A stretch of DNA of 64,000 bases from Darksidea phi (Eukaryota; Ascomycota; Dothideomycetes; Pleosporales; Lentitheciaceae). Of this stretch, positions 1-11,555 are shown in pieces (within the stretch, counting starts at the first letter, position 1; each line of letters starts with the position of its first letter). The stretch covers positions 1-64,000 of the forward strand of contig JASJFT010000210.1 of the NCBI GenBank assembly GCA_030770425.1, given 5' to 3'. A program made the position numbers and the translations under genes. Under the pieces are notes generated by a model. It was given only the letters and a program-made list of their open reading frames with translations. It did no database searches and was not told the DNA's origin.

Positions 1-200
1 GGGGAAACTGCTGATTAGGGCTGTTCGACTATCGCTTTCATTCATTATCCTGCATCTCATCTCCCTCTTGCTCACCCTCCTCATTCTTCACCTTCCCTTC
101 GCTATCCTCCGGGGGTCCAGCAACAGGAAAGGACAAATGTTTCCAGTCTTCAATCTACACCACGTGTCAGCAACGTTCTTCTCGTCATTACTCTAAACTT

Positions 201-1376
201 TCATTGACTCACTTCTTCAATAATACTCCTCAACCGATCTCTGATACTCTCCACTGCATAACTTCCTAACAGTAATCGCAAGGGTGGGTAACTACAGTGT
301 CCCAATTGCCATACTAGTTCCGCGCTTTTCACCGCACTGACAGGTTGTCTGTCATTAAGCCACTGGATCATACGCTTTGCGTGCTTTGCCGGACTTGTAG
401 GCGTGTCGTAGGGTTCGCTGAAGACGGGTTTCACGAAGAAATGGCCATATCGCTTCGGTTTCGGCGGCCCCGTCACTCCCCCCGCAGTTTCGCCACCACT
501 ACTCCCCGCCCCTGCACCTATCCCTACTCCCCCACCCAGCGGATCGTCTGGTTCATCTAACCTCACATGCCCTGGCTCCACAAGCGTAGCCTTGATATTG
601 AAAACGTCTATTTCATACAACATGCTCTCGATCAAGCCTTCAACCGCATACTTAGTCGCGCAGTAGGGGCCTAGCCCGGGTACGCCCAGCGCACCGGCAG
701 TGGAAGAGAAGATGAGGTAACGGCCGTAGGATTGGGCGCGGAAGTGTGGAAGGGAGAGCTGGATTATGTGGAGGGTGCCTAGGAAGTTTGTTGTGAACTG
801 GTTGCGAAGATCATAGTCGTCTTGGTCTTCACAGGCGCCTATCACACCTGCGCTTGCATGAGTATAACGGTGTGGTTAGGGATGGGGAGGGCGTACCATA
901 GCCTGTGCAACTATACAGAAGGTACGGTCAGCGACGAATGCGATACACAGGAGCAAGACTGCGTACTTTGCTATTATGTCGAAGTGTCCCCAGTGTTCGA
1001 TACTCCTTCTTATTACCTGGTCTACTGTTTCTCTTACTCGTACATCGCATAGCAGACCTAAGCAATTCTTCTCTTGCCACTTATTCATCTGTTCTACGGT
1101 ATTCTCCTGCGTCCAACCCACCGCCGTACACTGGTCACCGTGTGACAAAGCCGCGCGCACAAGCGATCGCCCCATATGACCGGTGGCGCCGAATATCTAC
1201 ACGTCGAAGCATGAGCATTCGCGTTTCTGGCTTGTCGCGCGCATACGTACTATCCATGTTGCTTGTCGTGGCGGATTGTGTTCGGATGGCGGATCGCAGG
1301 TTGCGGGAAGCTTAAGATGGGGGTGATGCGACGCGGCTGCTGGTGAAAGACTCTGGCTGGTGGTCTCGATGTCCAT
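201..1376 (-). CDS. Classical short-chain dehydrogenase/reductase (SDR), four exons with a 14-nt microexon
   Basis: Model: complement of 201..847, 897..910, 967..1196 and 1251..1376, giving 338 aa. It is an NAD(P)-dependent oxidoreductase of unknown substrate. The Rossmann signature GATGHMG lies at residues 45-51, the active-site serine at about 171-172, and YCATK (catalytic Tyr and Lys) at 185-189. A conserved-type Asn sits near 144. The three introns are 49, 56 and 54 nt with GTACG donors. The microexon at 897..910 supplies the NCTGYG loop that in SDRs follows the fourth beta strand (usually NNAG); without it the frame breaks. The start ATG at 1376 is a choice: the frame stays open upstream to 1604, so the N-terminus is uncertain. 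The gene is divergent from mmm1. Substrate class cannot be read from the sequence. Confidence 0.82.
897..910 (-). other. 14-nt microexon of the SDR gene
   Basis: Between introns 911..966 and 848..896 a 14-nt block, flanked by TATAG acceptor and GTACGC donor, restores frame and gives the residues NCTGYG expected in an SDR fold. Part of the gene at 201..1376. Confidence 0.8.
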
Positions 1377-2120
1377 TATAGAGGCGCTGGGGAGTTGGCC
1401 GGGGATGTCGAAGTGGTCTCTTGAAGCTGTTCCTAGACGCGGGGATGTGGGGAGCTTCGGCAGCCAATCGGAGATGTGGAATTCGTCCGCATCACCGGGT
1501 CTTCGGAGGCAGCGTAGAGCCTCATGAATCGTCTCCTTGGGCGACGATCTCGTAGAAGAGACCCGCCCGAGTCCTCTGAGAGTTCTTGAGTGGGCATAAT
1601 GCAATCTTGATGCTTGTTGAAAGATCCACCATGCAACCTCTTTCAGGGCAGAACCGGCATTCTCTCATTTACCAGAAACCGTATCCCCTCGACAAGCATC
1701 TGACTCGGAACAGAACGATGCTGATTCATATGATTGCTCACAAGAATGAACAGCACAACGAAGATGTCCAGCATCGTATACGACTCGATGAAGAAATGGT
1801 GGCCCAAGATGAGGAAAGCCTGGACGCGGTATCGGCTCCTGACGGCACGGATCAATCGTGCAGCGTCTCGGCTTACACGCATGGCTGGAAATGAATGTGA
1901 AGAGGTGAGAAGAGAGACTGAGAGTGGAGGGAGATGTGAGAGAGAGTGTTGTAGTAAGGTAGGGTCGGGCAAGGTACCTGACATAGAAAGGTCGGAGCTT
2001 GGGCTTATCGATATCGGCTTTAGCGAATCCTGTCCGCATGCAAATGACGAGCTTCAAACACTCAAAGACACTACTACTATGGACGACTGAGTACGCTTTA
2101 AAATACTACTCGTTTGCACA
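1377..2120. other. Divergent intergenic region between the SDR gene and mmm1
   Basis: About 740 bases holding the two 5' regions. Overlapping ORFs of 100-130 codons occur on both strands but have no recognisable domain and are probably chance. No clear TATA box was picked out. Confidence 0.5.
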
Positions 2121-3703
2121 ATGGTGCAATCGCCTTCAACCCAACTGCCATCTCCACAGCCGGTCTCCCAAGGCTCCTCGTGCGTTCCCCACCAAATCTC
2201 CTCCCGCAACCACCCACTAATACCTTCAGTCTCTCTTTCACGCAAGGCTTCCTCCTCGGTCAGCTCTCTATCGCCCTTCTAATCTTCTTCTTCATCAAAT
2301 TCTTCATCTTTGGCGAACCCCCTTCCGCCGACGACCGTGCGGTCCACCTCTCGTCCCTCCGCCGCGCCAGAACCCTAGCACATCGATCCTCGCTCAACCA
2401 GCGCACGCGCTCGAACAGCACGAACACAAGTGCAGTCGCTACCACAAATACGAATCCCCTCTCCCTCAACCACAAACACTCTCGCAACAGTATTATACGG
2501 AATGCCGCGAACACGGGCGGTCCCAGCATCGCAACGATTCTTGCGAAGACGTACTACAACGTCAAAGGTCATCAGCCAGAGTCTTTGGACTGGTTCAACG
2601 TCCTGATAGCCCAAACAATTGCACAACTGCGCGCCGATGCGCGGCAAGATGGCGCGATCCTTACTTCGTTGACCGAGCTTCTCAACTCTGGAAGTAAACC
2701 GCCCTGGCTCGGCGAGATTAAAGTTACAGAAATCGCGCTTGGAGATGAATACCCCATCTTTAGTAACACCCGCATCATGCCCGCCGAGGAAGGGTTTTGG
2801 GCAGGGGGGGGAAGTGGAGGGATACCGGGGGCAGAAGAGGGCAGGCTGCAGGCGCGGATGGATGTCGATTTAAGTGATGTTATTACGTTAGGGATCGAGA
2901 CCACGTTAGTGTTGAATTATCCGAAACCGCTTGTGGCTGTCCTACCGGTTGCTCTCGCAGTGAGTGTAGTGCGATTCTCAGGCACTCTCGCGCTATCGTT
3001 TATCCCATCATCATCGCCGCCCTCGACATCGGCGAATACACCGTCTCCCGAAGAGGGGCCTCGTCCTGGTTCCTCAAGTGGCGGAGCAACATCACATCGA
3101 CCGACAACATTAGCATTCACTTTTCTCGACGACTACCGTCTCGACCTCTCCGTGCGTTCACTCGTAGGCTCTCGCTCCCGCCTGCAGGACGTCCCCAAGA
3201 TCGCGCAACTGATAGAATCACGCGTACATGCCTGGTTCGATGAGCGAGCTGTAGAACCGCGCTTCCAGCAAATCGTCCTCCCTTCACTATGGCCGCGCAA
3301 GAAGAATACAAGAGGAGGGGAAGAAGGGGATCTCGGTGATGAAGAGGCTGTAGATGAAAACGATCCAGGTATAGACGTCACTTCGCCTCAAGACCCTTTT
3401 CTACAAACTTCACACGGAGATACGACTATAGGCACCCAGAGTAAACCAGCTTCATTCATACCACCCACAACAGCAGCGTCGGGCTCTCTAGAAGCCCGCA
3501 CAGAAGCTGAAGGCGCAAAGCTACGCGAAGCAGAAATAAGCGCTGGAGAGCGCAGTCGCAATAAAAACCAAGTCGAGGGAGTGCGCTGGAGAGGCGCTAC
3601 AGGCGCTACAAGGCATCTGAGAGATGAGAGGAGGCAGACGAACAGCAATAGTGGGGAGTGGAGTGGGCAGAAGGGGATGCCCGGAGCGATGCCTAGTAAT
3701 TAG
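2121..3703 (+). CDS. mmm1: Mmm1, ER-anchored subunit of the ERMES complex
   Basis: Model: join 2121..2179 and 2230..3703, 510 aa. Mmm1 anchors the ER-mitochondria encounter structure in the ER membrane and transfers phospholipids with Mdm10, Mdm12 and Mdm34. After a short Ser/Pro-rich lumenal N-terminus comes the family hallmark FTQGFLLGQLS leading into one membrane segment (about residues 28-47), then a linker and the SMP lipid-binding domain (about 135-395, beginning ESLDWFNVLIAQ). The C-terminal tail is acidic and low-complexity. The large open frame has no usable ATG of its own. A 50-nt intron (donor GTGCGT, branch CACTAAT, acceptor TTCAG) joins ATG 2121 to it in frame, which decides the start. 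Identification is firm; the exact N-terminus is inference. Confidence 0.93.
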
Positions 3704-3907
3704 AGCAACCCATTTTTATGTCACGATGAACCATGTATATACGGCATTGGCGGCGTTTAGGCGTTGAGTAAACCAATAGGCACGGGCGGTTAGCATTGCA
3801 TATAACTGACGATCCGCTCAGCAGGCATTGGAGACGGATACAACCCATCACATGGTGCATACGCTCATAAACGTACACGTCCTTCATTTAAAAAGTTTGT
3901 CCACTCG

Positions 3908-4267
3908 CTACAGCCTAAGCCTACTGGTCTCGCCATCCTGATCCACATCCATCAACAAAACCCGTTCATATCCAGCATCGAACACGACTACATCAAAAAG
4001 GGGATCGTCTGTGGAACCTATAATACACGAGACCTCCATCCCGTCCCTAGAACTCATAGGGAACATAAAACGAGGGTACTCCTTAAGCGCCTCTAGCAAA
4101 ATTGGCACCATTTCTTGTTTTAATCTAGGCCGACAGAATGCAAAGCTTGTATCGCATATAGCTACTCGGCCGCTGTGCATCCCGAAGACAACCAATGCCG
4201 TGATCGAACAATTAATTATTGTCGGAACAGTCTGCTCGTAAGCATAGAGGAACCTAACAACTTTCAT
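3908..4267 (-). CDS. Hypothetical small protein, 119 aa
   Basis: A single open frame from ATG 4267 to a stop at 3908, on the same strand and just 10 bases past the stop of the DDT/WHIM gene. It has mixed hydrophobic/acidic composition with no recognised domain, signal peptide or membrane span. It could be a real small gene, an unspliced alternative 3' exon of the upstream gene, or 3' UTR with a chance frame. I do not recognise it. Confidence 0.25.
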   Translation of the reverse strand: MKVVRFLYAYEQTVPTIINCSITALVVFGMHSGRVAICDTSFAFCRPRLKQEMVPILLEALKEYPRFMFPMSSRDGMEVSCIIGSTDDPLFDVVVFDAGYERVLLMDVDQDGETSRLRL

Positions 4268-4277
4268 AAGGACAAAA

Positions 4278-6546
4278 CTACTGCCAACTGGAAGCCGGAG
4301 TGGGTGCGGGTAGGGTCGTCGTAAAAGGAGGGTTCGCGTTCGCATGCGGTGCCTCAGGGTTAGCAACCGGATACTGAGGTTGTTGCGGTTTGACCCCTTC
4401 TTGCGGATGGTACGGGAGTGTTGGCGCGCGGAATAGCGAGTTTAGGCTAGGCAGAGTCTGTGAATCAGCTGTTGCTGAGGGTTCTTCAGCAACGGAAACG
4501 ATTGCAGGAGGCTGCTCTTGCAATGCGGGTATGCCGTTGGCGACAGGGGGTGGGGTAAGAGGGTGCGAAATCTGCGCTGGTGTGGGCGCAGGCGCGGTCG
4601 CGACAGGCTGTTGCGCAGCGATTGAGGTACCAATGGGCTCGACGAAATGCTGCTCTGCATCATCCGACCTGATGAGATCGTCATCCTTGAGCATAGGCAC
4701 ATTCGTTGGCGGATTGAATTTGCCCTTTGGGTATTTCAGGCGTACGAGGAGGCTCTTGTGCTCTTCTTCATCTGAGGCGTCCTGGCCAGAGTCGTCGTCA
4801 TCATCGAGATCCATCTGCTCAGGCCCGTCCTCTTCTTCATCACCACCATCCCAAGACGTCGCATCATCCTCATCGTCCATCTCATCCAAGGAGTTGTAGG
4901 TCTCGATGTGCTTGCGACCCTTGGGCCAACTGTCGACAGCGGTGTTCGCCGCGCGAGTGGCCCGACCATGCGCAGGCAGCTGCGGCTCTTCCGAACCCTC
5001 AGAACGAACGTAATCGCCAGTGGCAGGCGATGCGCGCTCCGTAGTCTGACCGCTGAGCAAAGATTCGCCATACATGCCGGTTGCGCGGGAGCGAACCTGC
5101 CGACCGCTGGCGGTGACTGTGGGGCCTGTAGGTGCTACAGGAGATTCTCTACCAGAATTTCGCGTAGAACGTCGCATAGAGCGCGCATCTGAGCCTTCCT
5201 CCTCTTCATCCGAGAAAGTATATTTCATCCGCTTTCCACGGGTGCGACCTTCGTAGAGGGAGAAGCCAGGTTCGGGACGAGTAAAGGCAGCCTTGCGGGC
5301 TAGACGATATTCGCGGCGCTTGCGCTTCTGTAGGATAGTTAGTAGTAGTACAATAATGGCATAGCAGTGTTAGTTACCTCTTCTGTAGCCTCAAAGCGCG
5401 GAATGGCGTGAAGCATGCGCTCGCCCAGTGCCTTTGCCTCACGAGTTCCGTCCTCATCCTGCAGCTTCGCCGCGAGCACACGCAATTCGTCAATGGAGCC
5501 TGCGACACTCCACCAGGTAGTGGTCTTCAGCGCCGGGTTACTCTCGCGATAAACACGAAAGTCGGTGTCATCCTGACCCTCAATCAACCAGTATCGTCGC
5601 TTGTCACCGTCACGACCCCACGGCTGCACCGAGAGCGGAATATTTGTGTCGGCCCGGTCCTTGCTCGATCGCGTCTTGTATCCTTCCTTGATCATGGCGG
5701 CTACGACCTCGGATTGGTTGAGGCTCCAAAGGATGAGCGTTTTGAGGAGGTTGAGCTAAGAAATGGTTAGCTGGGATTGCGGGCAATACGGGTCGGGGAT
5801 GCTCACGCGCTCCGATGGCGCCATGCTGTTGAACGTGCGACCGCCATGGAGAGGGTTGATGTAGTTCCATGACCGTGGCCATTGTGACTTCTGGGTTTGG
5901 ACGGCCTCTTCGAGGGCGCGGCCATAGTGACCTTTTCTGTGGAGCGCACATAATATCAGCAAGGCTATTGCTCCAATAGATCCAGCGCAACTATGCGACC
6001 CGATGCCAGTGTAAAGAGTATATAAAGGGTAAACTAACTCGACAGGCTTCTTGCGGTTGAGGACCAGTCCAATCAGGGCGCAAAGCAGACTCTCGATCAA
6101 GGGGGACGGGAGATCCTCTGCAACGCCTCGCTCAACATCCTGTGGTCCCATATGAGGGCATTTGGGCGGGAAAGCGTCTGCGAACCGTGATCGGAACATG
6201 ACAATGAACTATGGCGTATACATGTTAGCGGACGTCTGGCGTTGACATTGAAAGCGATAGAGCGGCGATCACGTCGCGAAATGACGCGCCGAACGCGTCG
6301 GAGACTCACAGCAACATCGAAATTGTCTTCCGGGACAGACTCATGTGGAGGAGAGGGAGCACGCTTCTTGCGCGGCGGCGAAGGCGGCTCTTTTTCGAAG
6401 AAGGATAAGATGGTGCCGTTCGTCTTCTTCTTCTTCTTTTTCATCTTTTGAGGTGTGGGCTTAGTGGTCTTCGCGGGCGCAACCTCGACGGGCATCTCGT
6501 CGTCGGTCGCGGGTGGTGTGGATAGAGAAGAGTCAGAGTCGGCCAT
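4278..6546 (-). CDS. DDT/WHIM-domain chromatin-remodelling factor (Rsf1/Cecr2-like)
   Basis: Model: complement of 4278..5327, 5378..5755, 5807..5936, 6039..6208 and 6310..6546, 654 aa, all joins in frame with GT-AG sites. The N-terminal 79 residues are Ser/Pro/Lys-rich with a run of lysines. The following segment (FRSRFADAFPP, residues about 80-230) matches the helical DDT/WHIM1 layout of ISWI-partner proteins. PWGRDGDKRRYW is the WHIM2-like Trp/Gly/Asp/Arg-Tyr-Trp signature. The C-terminal half is basic, then strongly acidic (Asp/Glu runs) and Pro/Gln-rich. Such proteins are accessory subunits that set nucleosome spacing. Role is inferred from the domain pattern; which yeast or human member is the true counterpart is unclear. 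No PHD finger or bromodomain is visible. Confidence 0.8.
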
Positions 6547-9372
6547 GTTTGCGGTGGTGGTGGTTGTGGAGGTTGTGAGCGAACGTGCGGAGGAGCGTCC
6601 GCGTCAAACCACCAACGAAGTACGGCACATATGAGGTAATCCTACCTCGCTAGCAAGAGAGCCACTAATAAACTACATCCCGGCAAATATGCGCTTTCAA
6701 GGACAAAGGTCAGACGCATTCTCCAAGTACACGGATCTATGCAGGGACAAAAGTTTATGTTCGAGTGATATCATTATTTATGATACAGCTACTCTGTATT
6801 GGTACTATAATGGATGCCTGGAGAGTTTTTTGTTAATGTTCTACCATCGCCAAGTATACAGCCGTCTCCAAGTTGAAGCGACAAAGGGCACTGCACCATT
6901 ACCGTCCACGTAGCTATGCTAGAACATGTCCTCCTCTATTGAGAACCCCGAATTGGTACATAACGGCGGCTTCGTCTCGGAAACTGTGTTGAATAGCCTG
7001 GAATGGACCTTATCGAAGGGATGCGGGACCGCCCCACGTATACCCGGCTTAACGTTCTCGACACCCACGCACCGCGTTTAGCATCGTCATTCAGCAACGC
7101 TTTCTCTACGTCGCTCGTCCGGCCGTTGGAAAGGACTTTTCCTGGAAATGCCTCGATTCTGTATGTTGTTCGCCAGGATTCGATTCAATGGCCCTGGAAC
7201 ACTAGCATGGAAGCTGAACCCGCGCCCATTTTCCAGGGGGAAATGATGTTGCTAGCCCAACAAGTACTCGGCGCATTGCCATATTCGTTGTGCGCAGCTT
7301 GATGATCTTTGATTGATGCGATACGGCCCTTGACCTGACGAAACCATCTCTTTTGCGACAAAACAGTAGAAAAGAAGTGAAAATGGGTACTAGGCGGAAG
7401 AGTTTGATTCGCAGGGCTAGGAAAAATCCTCTGCGTGCAATGGTGGCCGGTCATTTGATGTTATAAGTAACCGGGCGAAGTCGCGACTGTGCGTGAGCCA
7501 ATGTCGCAACTAGTGAGGGAACAGGCCCGGCGTTGCATTCCACCACTTTACCAATGCATGGGACCGAACTGCCCCCAATGTCGCTCACGGCTGAGCATAC
7601 TGAAGTCGTAAAATGGACTTAATGCGTATGGCGCAGGGTGGGTGAGAAGAAGTAGGAGCGAGTACATTCAGTAATGGAAAACCGTCTCGGGTGCGTCCTG
7701 AGTTTGCGCATGGATGTCATCTAGCTGGAAGGTGTTGGTGGTGATGAGAATAAGGTGACAACAAGGTGAAGAAGCAACGATGATGATTGCGGTGGTGGAT
7801 GAACCTAGTCCACAAACGACACTGGTCTTGGCCTTGAGCACGTGACTTGCGATGCAGCGTGCTTAGATGAATGATGATGAGGCTGAGTACTGTTATAGGC
7901 GTGTACGCACGGTATTACAATATTCTACTTGTCAGCATAGCTAATTATGTGCAGGGAGGAGACAGTGAGCCTTCTATACTTAGACTGACCCTTCTGTTCT
8001 GGCATCTTAGCGTCTTATGATTCAACATGCTACTGCGGCACACGTTTGGTCTAGCTGATAGCTCTGGCTTCTGTGGATTGCGTATTCCCACCACCTTGGA
8101 CAACCAATACTTCCAATGCCACTCCGTGCGATCTGGAGAGCTGGCATAACGTAAGATAGGGTTACAATAACGGAGCGCGAAGTCCACTCGTGGATATCGG
8201 AGAATGACAAGCACGACGGATGTACTTTAAAGATTACCCTGTATAGCCCAACTTGGAGTATACTCACGCCCCCTTTTCCGGCGGAAAGTAGGCCCTAGTT
8301 CCTTCACGGCGCAAAACTTGAAAAGTTGCGCCGTTAGATGCCGAAAGCAACAAAGCGCGTGCAAGCGAGTGAAGTGTGACAGACTCCGGACTGCGTCGAG
8401 GAGCACGATGCCACCTTCGATCATAGTTGGTTGCATGTTCATGGGATTGCTCGCCAGCGTCTTCAGATGTATCGACGGATCCAAGCGGCACATAATTGGT
8501 TGGCATAAAGGAGGGTACAAGACGAGCAAAGTGCAAACCGGTCGAGCGGAATGCTGGTGTCGGGTTCGCGAAGAATGATGCAGGCCGGCATCTGGTACGG
8601 TGGTCTGTTCGAGCACAGCCATGGTGGGACGCGCGCCTGTTCCTGAGCCAGTTCTTCGCGTTTGAGCGTGGGTTAGCTCTCTGGCCGGGGCTATTTGCGT
8701 CTTCTGGCGCGGTATCAAACCGATGCTTAAGCGCAGAAGCACCAGAGACGTGAGGCTTGAAGTCGTGCATGCTGCGTCGAAACGCGCTGAGAACAAAAGG
8801 CCATCCGCGCAAAGCGATAGGCTGACGATGACGCCGACAGGGTTGCGCGCCGCCACAGGGCAACCAAACGGCCCTGGGCAGCGCATGCAGGCACGGATCG
8901 GTGGACGATGCCAAAATAAGAGTGGCAAGGCGTGGATGGCGACAGCTCCGGCCGGCCAGTCTGGGAATTCGAGGTGAAACAGGAACGGCGGGCGTCCCTG
9001 AAGTGACATCGGCCGGAGGGCTTGTAGAGTGGGTGCTGTTGCCGCCGCGGGTAGCCACCTGGGGCCCGGGACTGGAAACCCTGGCCGCACCGGCCTAAAA
9101 TGCGACGTCCCTTTCTTTGAATGAAACTCATCCACCCCGCATATCCACCACCGACCCTCTACTCTCTGCCCTCCGCTCTCCTCCCACTCCTCACCACACC
9201 CGCTCACGCACTATCGTTGTGCTGCAGTAGCCACGTCGACTGCGTCGCCGGCTGCTTACCGCACATCCGCGCAGGTCCATATCGATAGATCCTCCGTCCA
9301 CGCCGCTTCGACATTAGCTCTCATCACCCCTCCCGCGACCCATCCTCCCCAACACCACGCACCACCGCCACC
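6547..9372. other. 2.8-kb intergenic region, no gene supported
   Basis: Contains the 5' regions of the divergent DDT/WHIM and BAR genes. Short frames (for example a 51-codon one at 6926..7081) and two overlapping minus-strand frames at 8227..9207 lack domains or a convincing gene structure. Bases 7500-8000 are purine-rich (many GATGA/GGTG words). A non-coding transcript is possible but not shown. Confidence 0.5.
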
Positions 9373-10812
9373 ATGAACGTAAACAAGAAATTGGGCCGCT
9401 TCAGGCAGTTCGTTGGCGAAAAATTGGGCAATGAGAACAAGACGGGCGTCTCGGACGACTTCAAGGCCATGGAGATGGAAATGCAGCTACGTCACGAAGG
9501 TGGGTTCATTTCCCGCCCGGTAGGCATTTCGCTGGCTGACTAGACGCTAGGCATGGACAAGATGCAGAGGGCTATGACAGTCTACGTGAAGTCGCTCTCC
9601 AAACGTGCCGAGGGCGACGATCGCGAGAAGACTCTCCCGGGCGGGCACATGGGCTCATCCATGGTGACGCATAGCGAGGACTTTGAGCCCGACTCCGAGT
9701 TTGGCATGTGCCTCTCCTGTAAGTGTCACATTGCACCGCATAACCGCACCCCGCCCATCTGACCATATGTAGCACTTGGCCGAGCAAACGAGCGTCTCGC
9801 TCGCGTGCAGGAGACCTACGTCCAGGGCGCCACGTCCTCCTGGCTGGAGGGCCTAGAGCGCTCCCTCGCCCAGATGAAAGAGTACCAGAATGCTCGGAAG
9901 AAGCTCGAGCAGCGCCGCTTAGCCTACGACGCCTCCCTCGCTAAAGTGCAGAAAGCAAAGAAGGAGGACTTCAGGGTCGAGGAGGAACTGCGCGCGCAGA
10001 AGGCCAAATACGATGAGTCGAGCGAGGACGTGTACCGGAGGATGCAGGACATCAAGGAGTCGGAGGTGGACATGATACAAGATCTCTCGTCGTTCTTGGA
10101 GGCCGAATTAACCTACTATGACCGCTGCCGTGAGATTCTGCTGAATGTCAAGCGGGATTGGCCGGTTAGGTGAGTAGCGTGAGCGCGCATCCTTTCAGCA
10201 TTTGGAACTGACAGTAGTCCCAGAGAAACCGCTGCCACCCGCTCTCGCTCTCGGTCCGTTACCGCCCATACTGCGCACAGCTACGCTGAGCGCTTCAACC
10301 CCCCCGAAGAGGAGCCTGCACCAGAGCCTCCGCGCATCACCATTCCCAAACTTTCCAACCGTAATATGTCTCCAGCTCACGGTTCAACCTCCCCCGGAGG
10401 ATACGCCTCTCGTCCCGCGTACAACCGCCAGTCGACATTCGATGCTCCATCCCGGATCCAGCGAGACGAGTCCCCCGCGCGACGACTAACGCGCATCCCC
10501 ACCGAGCCAACTTCCGTCCTCGCAGGCCGCAGCAATCTCCGCCCTGTACGCCACACCAACACCTTCTCCGACGATTACGAAGACGACTATACCTCAAGCA
10601 ACGGCTACAGGCGGGATAGATCGCCTAGTCCAGCGCCTAGTAGTCAAGGCAGTGTCATTTCACGCGCTGCTAGCTGGACTGCTACCGATGTGCCTGTGAA
10701 CGGAAAGAAAGCGCCTCCACCGCCGCCGCCGTCACGCGCAAAGAAGCCGCCTCCACCTCCACCACCAATGAAGCGAAGTGGGTTATCTGCATCAGAAGTC
10801 TCACACTATTAG
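9373..10812 (+). CDS. N-BAR domain membrane-curvature protein with polyproline tail
   Basis: Model: join 9373..9499, 9551..9718, 9773..10169 and 10215..10812, 429 aa. The N-terminal ~250 residues form a long helical BAR region rich in Lys, Glu and Arg, starting MNVNKKLGRFRQFVGEKLG, which looks like an amphipathic helix followed by the coiled-coil dimer. The C-terminal part is Ser/Pro-rich with two proline runs (PPPPPP) that could bind SH3 or WW domains. No SH3 domain follows, unlike Rvs167 or Bzz1; the gene stops at SEVSHY. BAR proteins sense or drive membrane curvature in endocytosis and vesicle traffic. Three introns of 45-54 nt have clean borders. The specific ortholog name is not certain. 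Confidence 0.87.
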
Positions 10813-11555
10813 CCTGGTATAACTTGACCTTTTCTTTGCATTGCTGACCTCGTATGCTTCTCTAGAGCCCACGAGAGTCTGTACCCTTTAATGACATTTC
10901 GGCGCCCTCAACGCGGATACGCCGGCGTTCTTGTCGAATTACTTTCTTCTTTCCATCTCGAAAATCATCAAGTTGGATGCGACTGCAGCGCAGTACGCGC
11001 AGCATAGCAGGTGTGGCGTTATTAGGGAATGACGTGTCCATCAAACGGCTGTTCTCGTCTCATGGCGTACGGGTTAGGAGCAATTGGGATTGGAACAGGG
11101 TCTGTGCAGCTTTTGACTGGGTTTTGACTAGACCAACCGACTCGTGAGTTTCCTAGGCAATAATAATATGTCTTTCCTATTCGAATCCAAAATCGTTGAT
11201 AAAAGCTTCAACCTGATGTGGTAAGAATATGCACAGATAGTGCTCCATCTTTATTTACTCTTATCGCAAGCAATACTATAAGCGACACGCTTTGGAGGAT
11301 CAAGAGATGTAACGGTTGCCGAATGAGTAACGTTTTTGATTTTGGAACATTGAAGTTTAGACCTTTCTATGCTACTTCGTATATACTCGTACATCCCAAA
11401 AAGCTCCCATCCCGATGGAACTATGATTGAAACTTTATCACAACAGGTAGGAAACCTAACACACTCCTATTCCCAAAGCTACCCTTCAAACTTCCGCTGT
11501 GATCGATTTGGGAACGTCCAATTGTCCTGTCTCAATGTTAGCCATCAATTCCATG
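10813..11555. other. Convergent 3' intergenic region
   Basis: About 740 bases between the stops of the BAR gene and the Zn2Cys6 factor gene. Only short chance frames seen. Confidence 0.5.

Noticed and set aside
1665..2057. 130-codon minus-strand frame between the SDR gene and mmm1
   Set aside because: Overlaps plus-strand frames, no domain; likely 5' UTR or promoter.
8227..9207. 326-codon minus-strand open frame
   Set aside because: Overlaps other open frames on both strands, first ATG and composition implausible, no domain.
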